NCBI RefSeq assembly: GCF_000744705.1
Contig: NZ_JQML01000001.1
Coordinates: 682,001 to 746,000, forward strand
Direction of reading: 5' to 3'
DNA length: 64,000 bases
Origin: Streptacidiphilus albus JL83
Lineage (GTDB): Bacteria; Actinomycetota; Actinomycetes; Streptomycetales; Streptomycetaceae
Shown: one piece after another, positions 31,707 through 45,071 of the stretch
How positions within the stretch are numbered: the first letter of the stretch is position 1
How the letters are laid out: each line of letters begins with the position of its first letter
The notes under the pieces: model-generated
The model's input: only the letters and a program-made list of their open reading frames with translations
Database searches by the model: none
Told to the model about the DNA's origin: nothing
Translations under genes and position numbers: made by a program

Positions 31707-33496
31707 ACGGCCGCGAGCGGCTGCTCCAACTCACGGTCGCCTCCGAGCTGGACGTCTTCGCGCTGCGCCGCTACGCCAAGACCGCCGCCGCGGCGGCCGG
31801 GCTGGAGAGTCAGGACCAGGTCCGGCTCGCGACCTCGCTGAGCGAGCTCGGCCGGGACCTGCTGCGCGCGGGCGACCCGATGTGGGCGATCTTCACCCTG
31901 GAGCTGGGCGAACCCGCGCAGCTGAGCGTGGAGTTGGCCTGGACCGACGGGCGGGTGCCGGGCCGTGAGTCGATACTGGCCGTGTCCCGGCTGCTGCCGC
32001 AGGTCGGCCTGCGGCCGGAGGCCGACCGGATCGTGCTCGAATGCGCCCTGCCCCGGACCGTGGACGGCGGGGGCGAACTGGCGGCCCGGGTCCGCGCCGC
32101 CCTGCGGCCGGGCATGGGGGTGAGCCTGACCGAGGACCTGCGAGCCCAGACCAGCGACCTGATGGCGGCCCTGGAGGAGTCCCGCAAGCAGCACGAGGAG
32201 CTGCAGCGGCTGAACACCGAACTGGAGGAGACCAACCAGGGTGTGCTGGCGCTCTACACCGAACTCTCCCAGGAACTGGAGGAGACCAACCGCGGGGTCG
32301 TCGCCCTCTACGCGGACCTGGACGAGAAGAGCCGGCTGCTGCAGGAGGCCAGCGAGTCCAAGACCCGCTTCTGGTTCAATGTCAGCCACGAGCTGCGCAC
32401 CCCGGTCAACTCGGTGGTCGGACTGACCCGGCTGCTGCTCGACCCGGGCTCCGATCCGCTCACCGACGATCAGCAGCGCCAGGTGGGACTGGTCGGCGCG
32501 GCCGGACACCTGCTGCTGGCCCTGGTCGACGAACTGCTCGACGTCGCCAAGGCGGAAGCGGGGCGGTTGGAGCCGCACCCGGGTCCGGTGGACCTGCGGG
32601 GCATGCTCGCCCAGTTGCGCGGGATCCTGCTCGCCGCCCCGCAGCCCGGGGTGGCCCTGCGGTTCCCCGACACCGACCGCGCGTTGTTCGACACCACCCC
32701 CGTGCTGGTCACCGACGAGGTCATGCTGGCCCGGATCCTGCGCAACCTGCTGTCCAACAGTCTGAAGTTCACCGGTCGCGGCGAGGTGCGTCTCGACGTC
32801 GCACGCGAATCGCCGGACTCGGACTGGATGCTGTTCACCGTCACCGACACCGGGGTCGGCATCCCGCAGGACCAGCAGGGGAAGGTCTTCGAGGAGTTCT
32901 ACCAAGTGGCCGGCCCGCACCAGCGCAACCACTCGGGCACCGGGCTCGGCCTGCCCTACGCACGGCGGCTGGCCGAGCTCCTGGGCGGCACCCTGGTCCT
33001 CGACAGCCGGCCCGGCGAGGGAACCGCGGTGGTGCTCCGGCTGCCGATGCGCGGACCGGCACCGCTGCCCCGCCCCCCGCAGCTCCACGCCCTTCAGCCG
33101 GCGGCCCGGCTGGGCACCGTGCTCTGCGCGGACGACGACGGCGGCTTCCGGGAGTCCTTCCGACCGGTGCTGGAGCGGCTCGCCGAGCGGGTGGTCGAGG
33201 TCGACGAGGGCCACCTGGTGGTGGACGCGATCCGACGTGAGCGCCCCGACGCCGTCCTGCTCGACCTCTCCATGCCGGGCGCCGACGGCTTCGCGGTACT
33301 GGACCGCCTGGCCGCCGAACCGCAGCTGCGCGACATCCCGGTGGTCGTGGTCACCTCCGCCGACCCCGCCACCGTGCCCCGCCACCGGCTGTCCCATGCC
33401 CGTGCCGTGCTGGGCAAACGCACCCTGACCCTCCATCAGCTCCAGGACCTGCTGGCCGTCGAGACCGGGAAGAGAAGCAGCCATGAGCACCCCTGA
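31703..33496 (+). CDS. Hybrid sensor histidine kinase with C-terminal receiver
   Basis: 597 aa from GTG 31703, overlapping the previous stop (GTGA). Residues 1-145 resemble a degenerate GHKL/RsbW-like module without the ATP motifs. There follow a coiled coil (residues 150-215, ELEETNQGVLALYTELSQEL in part), HisKA (FWFNVSHELRTPVNSVVGLT), HATPase_c (NLLSNSLKFT, DTGVGIPQDQQ, GTGLGLPYARRLAELLGG) and a receiver from about residue 470 (VLCADDDGGFRES, DAVLLDLSMPGADGF). No membrane helix. It probably feeds a cytosolic signal into the stressosome operon and the phosphatase encoded next. Confidence 0.9.
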   Translation: MNGRERLLQLTVASELDVFALRRYAKTAAAAAGLESQDQVRLATSLSELGRDLLRAGDPMWAIFTLELGEPAQLSVELAWTDGRVPGRESILAVSRLLPQVGLRPEADRIVLECALPRTVDGGGELAARVRAALRPGMGVSLTEDLRAQTSDLMAALEESRKQHEELQRLNTELEETNQGVLALYTELSQELEETNRGVVALYADLDEKSRLLQEASESKTRFWFNVSHELRTPVNSVVGLTRLLLDPGSDPLTDDQQRQVGLVGAAGHLLLALVDELLDVAKAEAGRLEPHPGPVDLRGMLAQLRGILLAAPQPGVALRFPDTDRALFDTTPVLVTDEVMLARILRNLLSNSLKFTGRGEVRLDVARESPDSDWMLFTVTDTGVGIPQDQQGKVFEEFYQVAGPHQRNHSGTGLGLPYARRLAELLGGTLVLDSRPGEGTAVVLRLPMRGPAPLPRPPQLHALQPAARLGTVLCADDDGGFRESFRPVLERLAERVVEVDEGHLVVDAIRRERPDAVLLDLSMPGADGFAVLDRLAAEPQLRDIPVVVVTSADPATVPRHRLSHARAVLGKRTLTLHQLQDLLAVETGKRSSHEHP

Positions 33497-35180
33497 GACC
33501 GCCGACGACACCCCGGCCGTACTGCTGGTCGTCGAGGACAACGCCACCAACCGCTACATTCTCAGCAGCTGGCTGCAACGGGCCGGGCACACCGTGGTCG
33601 AGGCCGTCGACGGCACCCAGGGGCTGGCCCTCCTGGCCGCCGCACCGGCCGACGAACTGCCCGAGCTCGCCATCGTGGACGTCCGGCTCCCCGACATGAG
33701 CGGCTTCGAGGTGTGCGAGCAGATCAAGTCCGCCCCGCACACCGCCGGCGTCCCGGTCATCCATGTCTCCGCCGTGGCCATCGCCACCGACGACCGCACC
33801 CAGGGCCTGGACCGCGGCGCGGACGCCTACCTCACCGAGCCGATCGCCCCCACCGAGCTGCTCGCCACCGTGGCCGCCGCCCTCCGCTACGCCAGGGCCC
33901 GCGCCCGCGCCGAGCGCCTCGCCCAGCGGCTGACCGCGCTGAACGAGGCCACCCTGGCGGTCTACGCCGCCGAGGACACCGATGCCTTCACCGTCGCCGC
34001 CGCGCGCGGCGCCCACGCCCTGACCGGCTCCCCCGCGCTGGTGCTGGCGCAGCCGCCGCAGAGCGAGGAGATCCAGGTCACCCTCTGCGCGGGCGAGGAG
34101 GCTCCGGCCTCCCTCCCCGCGACCCGGCAGCTGCTCGACCAGCTGACCGGGGTCACCCTCGGCAACCGCCTCGGGGCCGAGGTCGCGCTGCTCCCGGCCC
34201 CGGACTGGAGCGAGTACCTCGGCGGCCCCCCGGGCGGGAGCGGTGCCGCCGCTCCGCCCGTCGGCGACGTGGCCGTGGTGACCGCCCGCACCAAGCGGGG
34301 ACGCCCGGCGGTGTGCCTGGTCCTGGACGCGGCGGCGGCCCGCAACGAGGAGGACCGCAAGCTGCTCGCCCAGTTCGGCCAGGCCTGCGCCCTGGCGCTG
34401 GAGGCGCTGCGCAGCTACAGCGAGGAGCACTCGCTGACGCTGCTGCTGCAACGCGCCCTCCTCCCCGGACGGCTGCCCGTCACTCCCGGGGTGGACCTGG
34501 CCGTCCGCTACCTGCCCGCGATCACCCGGAGCGAGGTCGGCGGGGACTTCTACGAGGCCGTGGAGACCGAGCGCGGCCTGCTGCTGGCCGTGGGGGACGT
34601 CGTCGGGCACTCGCTGCAGGCGGCCATCGTCATGGGCGAGCTGAGGCACGCGCTCCGCGCCTACGCCATCGACGGATACGGCCCGCAGGCGCTCCTCGAA
34701 CGGCTGGACACCCTGCTGCTGCGCGAGTGGCCCCGCTGGACGGCCACCGTCTGCCTGGTCCTGATCGCCCCCGGCGGAGGGCGGCTGGAGATCGCGAACG
34801 CCGGACACCTGCCTCCGCTGCTGATCGCCCCGGACGGCAGTGCCCGGTACGCGGTCGACCACGGCACGCTGCTCGGCGTGGGACGCCCCCAACCGGGCTC
34901 CACCACCCACGACATTGCCGCCGGAACCCGGATCGTGCTGGTCACCGACGGCCTCATCGAGACCCCCGGCACCGACCTCGCCCTCCGGCTGGAGAGGCTG
35001 CGGGCCGTCGCCATGGCTGCCCCCACCGCGCCCGAGGCGCTGTGCGACGCCCTGCTCGAAGCCTTCGGCCGGGCCCAGGACGACGACATCGTCCTGTTCG
35101 CCGCCCGCATCCGCGCCCCGCGCCCGGAGACGGACCGGGCGCAGGTCTCCGACGGGGGGAACTCACTCACCGTCAGCTGA
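33483..35180 (+). CDS. Response regulator with GAF and SpoIIE/PP2C phosphatase domains (RsbU/RsbP-like)
   Basis: 565 aa. Receiver at residues about 12-130 (LLVVEDNATNRYIL, LAIVDVRLPDMSGF). GAF-like middle at 145-310. PP2C at about 320-545 (LLLQRALLPGRLP, RSEVGGDFYEAV, LLAVGDVVGHSLQAA, VLVTDGLIETPG, DDDIVLFAARI). It is the likely output phosphatase of the operon: it would dephosphorylate a STAS anti-anti-sigma factor to free the sigma factor encoded opposite. Start overlaps the kinase gene by 14 bp; stop overlaps the convergent RsbW gene by 8 bp. Confidence 0.92.
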   Translation: MSTPETADDTPAVLLVVEDNATNRYILSSWLQRAGHTVVEAVDGTQGLALLAAAPADELPELAIVDVRLPDMSGFEVCEQIKSAPHTAGVPVIHVSAVAIATDDRTQGLDRGADAYLTEPIAPTELLATVAAALRYARARARAERLAQRLTALNEATLAVYAAEDTDAFTVAAARGAHALTGSPALVLAQPPQSEEIQVTLCAGEEAPASLPATRQLLDQLTGVTLGNRLGAEVALLPAPDWSEYLGGPPGGSGAAAPPVGDVAVVTARTKRGRPAVCLVLDAAAARNEEDRKLLAQFGQACALALEALRSYSEEHSLTLLLQRALLPGRLPVTPGVDLAVRYLPAITRSEVGGDFYEAVETERGLLLAVGDVVGHSLQAAIVMGELRHALRAYAIDGYGPQALLERLDTLLLREWPRWTATVCLVLIAPGGGRLEIANAGHLPPLLIAPDGSARYAVDHGTLLGVGRPQPGSTTHDIAAGTRIVLVTDGLIETPGTDLALRLERLRAVAMAAPTAPEALCDALLEAFGRAQDDDIVLFAARIRAPRPETDRAQVSDGGNSLTVS

Positions 35181-35691
35181 GCGGAGCCCGTCCACCGGGC
35201 GGGCGCGGCGCGGCGACCTCCAGCCAGACGGTCTTGCCTCCGGGGCGGGGCTCGGTGCCCCACCGGCTGGTGAGCCGGTCGACGAGGTGCAGGCCGTGGC
35301 CACCGGGGCGGGCCGCCGAGTGCGGAGTGCGCGGCACCGGCGGCTGTTCGCTGCGGTCGCTGACGGCGACCCGCAGCCGCCCGGCCGTGCCGTGCAGCGC
35401 CAGCTCGGTGGGCCCGCCCGCGTGCAGGCAGGCGTTGGTCACCAGCTCCGACACCAGCAGCAGCACGTCCTCTGCGACCTCCCGCTGCTCCGCGTCCTCG
35501 CCCGGCAGCCACCCCCAGTCCTCCAGCGCCTCACGCGCGAAGCCCCGGCAACGACGCACCGCGCCCCGGGTGCCGGCCGGCGCCAGCCGGCGGACCTGAC
35601 CACCCGCCGGCAGGCCCGACCCCCACGGCGGCGCCGGCGCCGGGGCCGGCGCCGGAACGGCGGAGGAGGGCCGGCTCATGAGGTCGCTCAC
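35173..35691 (-). CDS. RsbW-like anti-sigma ATPase
   Basis: 172 aa from ATG 35691 (coupled to the STAS stop, ATGA; ATG 35679 is an alternative). Short GHKL domain: RGFAREALEDWGWLPG, EDVLLLVSELVTNACLHAGG (N box), RPGGHGLHLVDRLTSRWG and the ending GKTVWLEV. The first 45 residues are a Pro/Ala/Gly tail with an APAPAPAP stretch. The G1 Asp loop is weak (VSDRSEQPP), as in many Streptomyces paralogues. Last gene of the sigma-STAS-RsbW operon; should bind and inhibit the sigma factor or phosphorylate the STAS partner. Confidence 0.88.
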   Translation of the reverse strand: MSDLMSRPSSAVPAPAPAPAPPWGSGLPAGGQVRRLAPAGTRGAVRRCRGFAREALEDWGWLPGEDAEQREVAEDVLLLVSELVTNACLHAGGPTELALHGTAGRLRVAVSDRSEQPPVPRTPHSAARPGGHGLHLVDRLTSRWGTEPRPGGKTVWLEVAAPRPPGGRAPLS

Positions 35692-36056
35692 CGGGCCCCC
35701 AGGGCTTCTTCGCGGCCCGGGTAGATCTCGAAGACGGTGTCCGCACCGGTGATCTCGAACAGCCTCGCCACCATCCGCGGCAGGCCGGCCAGCCGCAGCC
35801 CGACGTCCTGCGCCCGAGCGTCCGCACGGCCCATGAGCAGGGTGTTGAGACCGGTGGAGTCGCAGAAGGTGAGCTGCGCGCAGTCGACCGCCACCAGGTC
35901 CACGTCTGCGCCGCCGAGCGCCGCCCGGAGGGCTTCGCTCAGCAGCGGGGCCGAGGTGTGGTCGAGCTCCCCCGTCAGGACCAGCACGGCCGCCGCGCCC
36001 GCCCGGTGGCTCTCCACCGCGAAGGCGGCGTCGGTACCTCGTGGATCCGGTGTCAT
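35688..36056 (-). CDS. STAS-domain anti-anti-sigma factor (RsbV/BldG-like)
   Basis: 122 aa, one STAS domain: AAVLVLTGELDHTSAPLLSE, DVDLVAVDCAQLTFCDSTGL with the phosphorylatable Ser in CDSTGL. It lies between the sigma gene (1-bp gap) and an RsbW gene (ATGA overlap) on the same strand, the order of a partner-switching module. Unphosphorylated protein should bind the RsbW and release the sigma factor. Confidence 0.92.
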   Translation of the reverse strand: MTPDPRGTDAAFAVESHRAGAAAVLVLTGELDHTSAPLLSEALRAALGGADVDLVAVDCAQLTFCDSTGLNTLLMGRADARAQDVGLRLAGLPRMVARLFEITGADTVFEIYPGREEALGAR

Positions 36057-36057
36057 G

Positions 36058-36957
36058 TCAGTCCTCGACCAGCAGGTGGGTGCGCAGGCAGCCGAGGGCC
36101 CGGCTCAGCAGGCGGGACACGTGCATCTGCGAGATCCCCAGTTCCGCCCCTATCTGGGACTGGGTCATCTCGGCCCCGAAGCGCAACGAGATGATCGTGC
36201 GCTCGCGCTCGGACAGCCGGGCCATCAGCGGCTTGAGCGATTCGAGGTTCTCGACGCCCTCGATGCCCGGGTCGAGCTCACCGGTGCGCGCGGCGAGGGA
36301 GGCCCCGTTGTCGGTGTCCTCCTCGCCCGGATTCGCGTCCAGGGAGCTCACCGAGTAGCCGTTCGCCGCGATCAGGCCCTCGCCGACCTCCTCGACGGTC
36401 AGGTCCAGGTGCGCGGCGAGTTCGGCGGTGGTGGGGGCCCGGTCGAGGCGCTGGGAGAGCTCATCCGTCGCCCGGGCCAGTTGTATCCGCAACTCCTGCA
36501 GCCGGCGCGGGACGTGGACGGCCCAGCTGGTGTCCCGGAAGAAGCGCTTGATCTCGCCGAGGATGGTGGGCAGCGCGAAGGTGGGGAACTCGATCTCCCG
36601 GTCCGGGTCGAACCGGTCGATGGCCTTGATCAGACCGATGGTGCCGACCTGGACGATGTCCTCCATCGGCTCGCTGCGGGTGCGGAAGCGCCCGGCGGCG
36701 AACCGCACCAGGGCCAGATTCAGTTCGATCAGGGTGTTGCGCACGTACTGGTACTCGTGAGTGCCCTCTTCCAGCTCCGCCAGCCGGACGAAGAGCACCT
36801 TCGACATGGCCCGGGCGTCGCCGGCCGAAGCCCTGCCCGGGTCCGAGAGGTCGAGTTCGGGAAAGAACTGCTCGCCCCGCGCAGGGGCCTGCGACACGGC
36901 CGCCGGCGCATGCTGGATCTGACCGTCCCGGGTCAGGACTCGGACACTGCCGTCCAT
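36058..36957 (-). CDS. RNA polymerase sigma factor, SigB/SigF/SigG subfamily
   Basis: 299 aa from ATG 36957 (GGGAGGAA well placed; upstream ATGs at 36999 and 37011 lack sites). Region 2 has NLALVRFAAGRFRTRSEPMED and IVQVGTIGLIKAIDRFDPDR; region 3 AELAAHLDLTVEEVGEGL; region 4 ERERTIISLRFGAEMTQSQI and GISQMHVSRLLSRALGCLR. It belongs to the stress/differentiation sigma group controlled by anti-sigma partners. First gene of a three-gene operon with its STAS and RsbW. The stressosome operon opposite is its probable upstream control. I see no clear self-type promoter. Confidence 0.95.
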   Translation of the reverse strand: MDGSVRVLTRDGQIQHAPAAVSQAPARGEQFFPELDLSDPGRASAGDARAMSKVLFVRLAELEEGTHEYQYVRNTLIELNLALVRFAAGRFRTRSEPMEDIVQVGTIGLIKAIDRFDPDREIEFPTFALPTILGEIKRFFRDTSWAVHVPRRLQELRIQLARATDELSQRLDRAPTTAELAAHLDLTVEEVGEGLIAANGYSVSSLDANPGEEDTDNGASLAARTGELDPGIEGVENLESLKPLMARLSERERTIISLRFGAEMTQSQIGAELGISQMHVSRLLSRALGCLRTHLLVED

Positions 36958-37175
36958 GAGGGGTTCCTCCCGCAGTGGGTTTCCCGGTACTGGGTCCATA
37001 CCGGGGATCATGCTTGCATCCGCGGCCGCCTACCCCCGATCGGGAACCCCATGCACCGCGAACGCGCCGGGCTTTTCCGGCGCAGGACGGACTCCGTCGG
37101 CCCGGCACCGGTAAGATCGAGCCCGTGGCCGGACTTGTGCCGACGACTGCTCGGAGCGAAGGGGCGGGGTGCCGA

Positions 37176-37586
37176 GTGACGGATCCAGGCGACGCGGGGG
37201 GAGCGGGGTCCGCGACCGGGCCGTCCCGACAGCTGGGCCGGCTGACGGGCCGGCTGACGGTCGAGGGCCGAGTGCGTGTCGTGGCACTGTCCGGGGAGCT
37301 GGACTTCGACAGCGCGCCGTTGCTCCGTTCGCTCTTCCAGGAGGCCCTGGACATCGACGGGGCCCGGGTGGTCCTCGACGCCTCCCGGCTGACGTTCTGC
37401 GACTCCACCGGGTTGAACGCCCTGGTCGTCGCCAGGCGTGCGGCGACGGAGCGCGGGTCCGTGGTCAGCGTGGCGGCGCCCACCCCGGCGATGGCGCGGG
37501 TGCTGGCGATGTCCGGTGTGGACACCGTCATCGCGGTCCATCCCACCCGTGCCGAGGCTGTGGAACAGGCGCGGGAGGTCGGATGA
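37176..37586 (+). CDS. STAS-domain anti-anti-sigma factor
   Basis: 136 aa taking GTG 37176 (GTG 37125 is possible). STAS core: VRVVALSGELDFDSAPLLRS and RVVLDASRLTFCDSTGLNAL with the target Ser in CDSTGL. It is divergent from the sigma operon and overlaps the next gene, an RsbW-type ATPase, by ATGA. With that gene it forms a second STAS/kinase pair next to the sigma factor. Confidence 0.9.
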   Translation: MTDPGDAGGAGSATGPSRQLGRLTGRLTVEGRVRVVALSGELDFDSAPLLRSLFQEALDIDGARVVLDASRLTFCDSTGLNALVVARRAATERGSVVSVAAPTPAMARVLAMSGVDTVIAVHPTRAEAVEQAREVG

Positions 37587-38008
37587 GCGCAGCTGACGCG
37601 GACACCGCACCTGACGGGGGAACACTCCGTCTGGTGCTGACGTCCGGCGCGGGGGCGGTGGGCGCGGCCCGCGATTTCTCCCGACAGGCGCTGACCGGCT
37701 TCGGCTGGCTTCCGGCGCGGGACCAGGTCGCCCAGGACGCCGCCGACGACCTGCTGCTGCTGGTGTCCGAACTGGTGACCAACGCCTGCCGGCACGGCGC
37801 CGCCCCCTACCGGCTCACGCTGGAGCCCATCGGGGCCGACCTCCGCGTGGAGGTGACCGACAGCGGCCCGGAACTCCCCACCATGGGACCGGACCGGCCC
37901 GAGGTGCCGGGGGGCTTCGGGATGCGCCTGGTCGCGCAGCTCGCCTCCGCCTGGGGGGTGCGGGCCGATCAGGGCGGGAAGACCGTCTGGCTGGAAATGG
38001 CCCGTTGA
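37583..38008 (+). CDS. RsbW-like anti-sigma ATPase
   Basis: 141 aa. GHKL fold: ARDFSRQALTGFGWLPARDQ, DDLLLLVSELVTNACRHGAA (N box), VTDSGPELP (weak G1), GGFGMRLVAQLASAWG and the ending GKTVWLEMAR. Translationally coupled to the STAS gene before it. A 63-bp stretch (37757-37819) is 61/63 identical to 38378-38440 in the next RsbW-like gene, showing a recent duplication or gene conversion. Confidence 0.9.
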   Translation: MSAADADTAPDGGTLRLVLTSGAGAVGAARDFSRQALTGFGWLPARDQVAQDAADDLLLLVSELVTNACRHGAAPYRLTLEPIGADLRVEVTDSGPELPTMGPDRPEVPGGFGMRLVAQLASAWGVRADQGGKTVWLEMAR

Positions 38009-38191
38009 CCGCAGGGCGGGCGGAGCGCACGCGCGGTGTTCCACGGGCGTTCGTGGGCACACGCATCGGTGACGACACATCGAGCCACCGGTCGTTGCTT
38101 CCTCGTACTGGCGAGCCCCTCGCTCGGCGCTGTCCCCCGGCGCGCTGGTCCCGGTAGCAGCGGGAGCGGGCGGAAGCGAGGACGATCACCC

Positions 38192-38680
38192 ATGCACGAC
38201 CCCCATTCACCTGCCACGGGCACGCCCGGCGGGTCCGACCGGACCCGTACCCTGCCGCTGCCGGAGGGGTACGGCGCCGTCTCCGACAGCCGGCGCTTCA
38301 CCTCGCAGGCCCTGACCGAGTTCAGCTGGCTGCCCCCGGCGGATCCCGTCGCACGGACGGCGGCCGAGGACGTGGTCCTGCTGGTGTCGGAACTGGTGAC
38401 CAACGCCTGCCGGCACGGCGCCGCCCCCTACCGGCTGACGTTGCGCACCCACGACGGGCCTCCGACGCACTTGGCGTTGCGGATCGAGGTGAGTGACGCC
38501 GACCCCACTCCCCCGGTGCTCTGCGGTCAGCACCGGTTGGACCTGCCCGGCGGCCACGGCATGCGACTCGTCGGCCTGCTCGCCCGTGAATGGGGCGTGC
38601 AGCAGCACCGGGACGGATCGGGGAAGACCGTCTGGCTGGAGATCACCCGCGGCCGGAGCGGCTCCGCGGGAACGCCGTAG
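38192..38680 (+). CDS. RsbW-like anti-sigma ATPase
   Basis: 162 aa from ATG 38192. Same layout as the preceding paralogue: SRRFTSQALTEFSWLPPADP, VVLLVSELVTNACRHGAAPY (N box), LPGGHGMRLVGLLAREWG, GKTVWLEI. The G1 region (VSDADPTPPV) is degenerate. It has no STAS gene of its own, so it may compete for the neighbouring STAS proteins or have another sigma target. Confidence 0.9.
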   Translation: MHDPHSPATGTPGGSDRTRTLPLPEGYGAVSDSRRFTSQALTEFSWLPPADPVARTAAEDVVLLVSELVTNACRHGAAPYRLTLRTHDGPPTHLALRIEVSDADPTPPVLCGQHRLDLPGGHGMRLVGLLAREWGVQQHRDGSGKTVWLEITRGRSGSAGTP

Positions 38681-38732
38681 GCATGGGTCGGCGGGACGCG
38701 GGCACACGCTGCTTCGAAGAAGGAGGATGACG

Positions 38733-38891
38733 ATGGGTGCTCTTCTGCTGGTGCTCCTGCTGGCCCTGATTCTGGGCGGTATCGGCTTCGCGGTACATGT
38801 GCTGTGGTGGGTGGCGATCTTCGTCCTGGTGGTCTGGGCGCTGGGTTTCGCGTTCCGCGGATCCTCCGGCGGCCGCTGGTACCGATGGTGA
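38733..38891 (+). CDS. Small hydrophobic membrane protein
   Basis: 52 aa from ATG 38733, with GAAGGAGGA upstream. One or two membrane helices (LLLVLLLALILGGIGFAVHV, then WWVAIFVLVVWALGFAF) and a basic tail GGRWYRW. Similar in layout to the 51-aa protein at 26279; no function known. It follows the RsbW-like gene by 52 bp and may be co-transcribed. Confidence 0.75.
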   Translation: MGALLLVLLLALILGGIGFAVHVLWWVAIFVLVVWALGFAFRGSSGGRWYRW

Positions 38892-38899
38892 CCGGTCAC

Positions 38900-39191
38900 G
38901 GCCGGTAGTCCGACCGGACTCGGCGGCGTCGGCGCCGATCGACCGCACGGCGAGCGCGGTCGCGCCCAGCGGAGCGAGCGCGTAGCGGAGCAGCGAGTCG
39001 GCGACCGCCTGGGTGTCGGCGGCGGCCAGCAGCCGGGTGAGCAGGCTGAGGTCGTCCTGGGCGGCCTGGTCGACGATCTCGGCGGCGAGCTCCAGCGGGT
39101 TCGTCCCCGCCTCGGCGGCGAGGGCGTCCAACTGCCGGGCCGCGTCGCGCGGGCCGCAGTGGAGGCGTTCCACCAGGACGCCGGTCGCCAT
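38900..39191 (-). pseudogene. Remnant of an ANTAR-domain (probably ANTAR-GAF-phosphatase) gene
   Basis: From ATG 39191 the frame encodes an ANTAR domain missing its first helix turn ([20 protein letters not shown], then [18 protein letters not shown]). A linker and what looks like the start of a GAF domain follow ([20 protein letters not shown]). Family sense is lost after about residue 95 where the frame runs antisense into the small membrane gene; the formal stop is at 38643. Upstream, in-frame family sequence (GGRALIE) continues without a start codon into the end of the HAMP kinase gene. Both ends look cut off. Confidence 0.55.
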
Positions 39192-39234
39192 CTCGATCAG
39201 CGCCCGGCCGCCGGCGGCCGCCCTGTCGCCGCCA

Positions 39235-43844
<4,610 letters not shown>

Positions 43845-44082
43845 GCCTGCCCTCATCTCGTCCCGCGCCCGGATCCGGTCCGCAGCTCGACAACAACTGT
43901 TGTCGGATCTCCAGCAGACCTTACCCGCAGCGCAGGCCGCCGAGGCAACGGAATCCGAGACCGCCGCGCTGTTCGCGCCGTACGGACGACTCCCTTCCGC
44001 ATCCGGAGCGCTCGACGCCCCGAAGAGCGGCACGGGGTTCGAGACGGCAGGGCCGTTGCAGAGCTCGGCGGCTGACGGTTGG

Positions 44083-44649
44083 TCACGGACCGGCGGGCCC
44101 ACGGAGTTCCCGCCGTTTCCGGGCAAGCGGCCGGATCAGCTCGGCGATCTGACGTCCCAGTCCGATGGTGGGTCCCCCGACGAGTTCCCATGCGCGCGAG
44201 ATCCCGACCAGGAAGCAGACGACGAGGAGCGCGGCGATGGTGCGTACCGCACCGGTTCCGCCCGGGTCGGCGAGCACCTGGATCCCGGAGACCAGTTGGG
44301 TGCCGAAGGTCGCGGCGAGGACGAACAGGAACGACAGGTCCGGCAGGGCCCGCCAGTCGAGGCCCTGCTCAAGGGCCAGCGAGAGCACGCAGACCACGAC
44401 GACGCCGAGCCCGAGGATGCCGTCGACGAGTGCCGCCCAGCCGAGCTTCTCGCCGGGGATGAGTGCCATCAGCGACACGGTCAGGGCGTTGACGAACGCC
44501 GTGAGGGTCGCGGCTGTCTGCGCGCGGTGGAGCTGGGTCTCCTCCTGCTCCGCCAGTCGCTCTCGCAGCATCGAGACGGCGACGAACAGCAGTCCGATCA
44601 ACGCGCCGGCCACACCCGCGGCCGTGGCGAAGAACCCTTCGAGACTCAT
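44083..44649 (-). CDS. Four-helix membrane protein of unknown function
   Basis: 188 aa from ATG 44649. Hydrophobic segments: [20 protein letters not shown] (1), [16 protein letters not shown] (2), [20 protein letters not shown] (3), [20 protein letters not shown] (4) and [16 protein letters not shown] (5). Between 1 and 2 is a charged helix [15 protein letters not shown]. The tail is basic. The glycine-rich first helix with an adjoining charged helix resembles small actinobacterial modulator proteins, but no family is certain. Head-to-tail behind the HAMP kinase start on the same strand. Confidence 0.65.
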   Translation of the reverse strand: MSLEGFFATAAGVAGALIGLLFVAVSMLRERLAEQEETQLHRAQTAATLTAFVNALTVSLMALIPGEKLGWAALVDGILGLGVVVVCVLSLALEQGLDWRALPDLSFLFVLAATFGTQLVSGIQVLADPGGTGAVRTIAALLVVCFLVGISRAWELVGGPTIGLGRQIAELIRPLARKRRELRGPAGP

Positions 44650-45071
44650 TCGCTCTCTTCTCCCTCATCCGCTGCGCCGGTGCCGCGCTCGTGCGCACCC
44701 CCACAGTGCCCCAGCAAGCGCCGGGCGAACATCGGCCGAACTGCCGGGGCTCCCCCGTCAAATGACGTGGTCGCCCGCGCCCCGGTCACCGTCCGGACGG
44801 TTCCGGACCACGGGTTTCGCCGCCGGGCACCCGGGACGCGTCTATGCTGAGGGCACACCACCCCGGACCCAGGTGGTCGCAGGCGGCGTCCGCGCCGTCG
44901 CTCCGTGTCGGCACCCCCGCCGCCCCGCCGGCGCCCGGGGGCACGCGTCGGCCGAGGGTGGTGACCCAGTGGTGATCCAGCGGACGGACGACCGCAGTTC
45001 CGCGGTCGAACCCTGGATCGGGCGCGCCGGCGGCGCCGTCCGGACAGCCCTGCGACCCACGCGGATGCGCG
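44650..45071. other. Divergent promoter region before the first GAF-ANTAR gene
   Basis: 422 bp without a convincing gene. TATGCT at about 44842 is a -10-like element for the rightward gene. A short frame (GTG 44972 to TAA 45082, 36 codons) overlaps the ANTAR start and could be a coupled leader; not proven. Confidence 0.4.
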
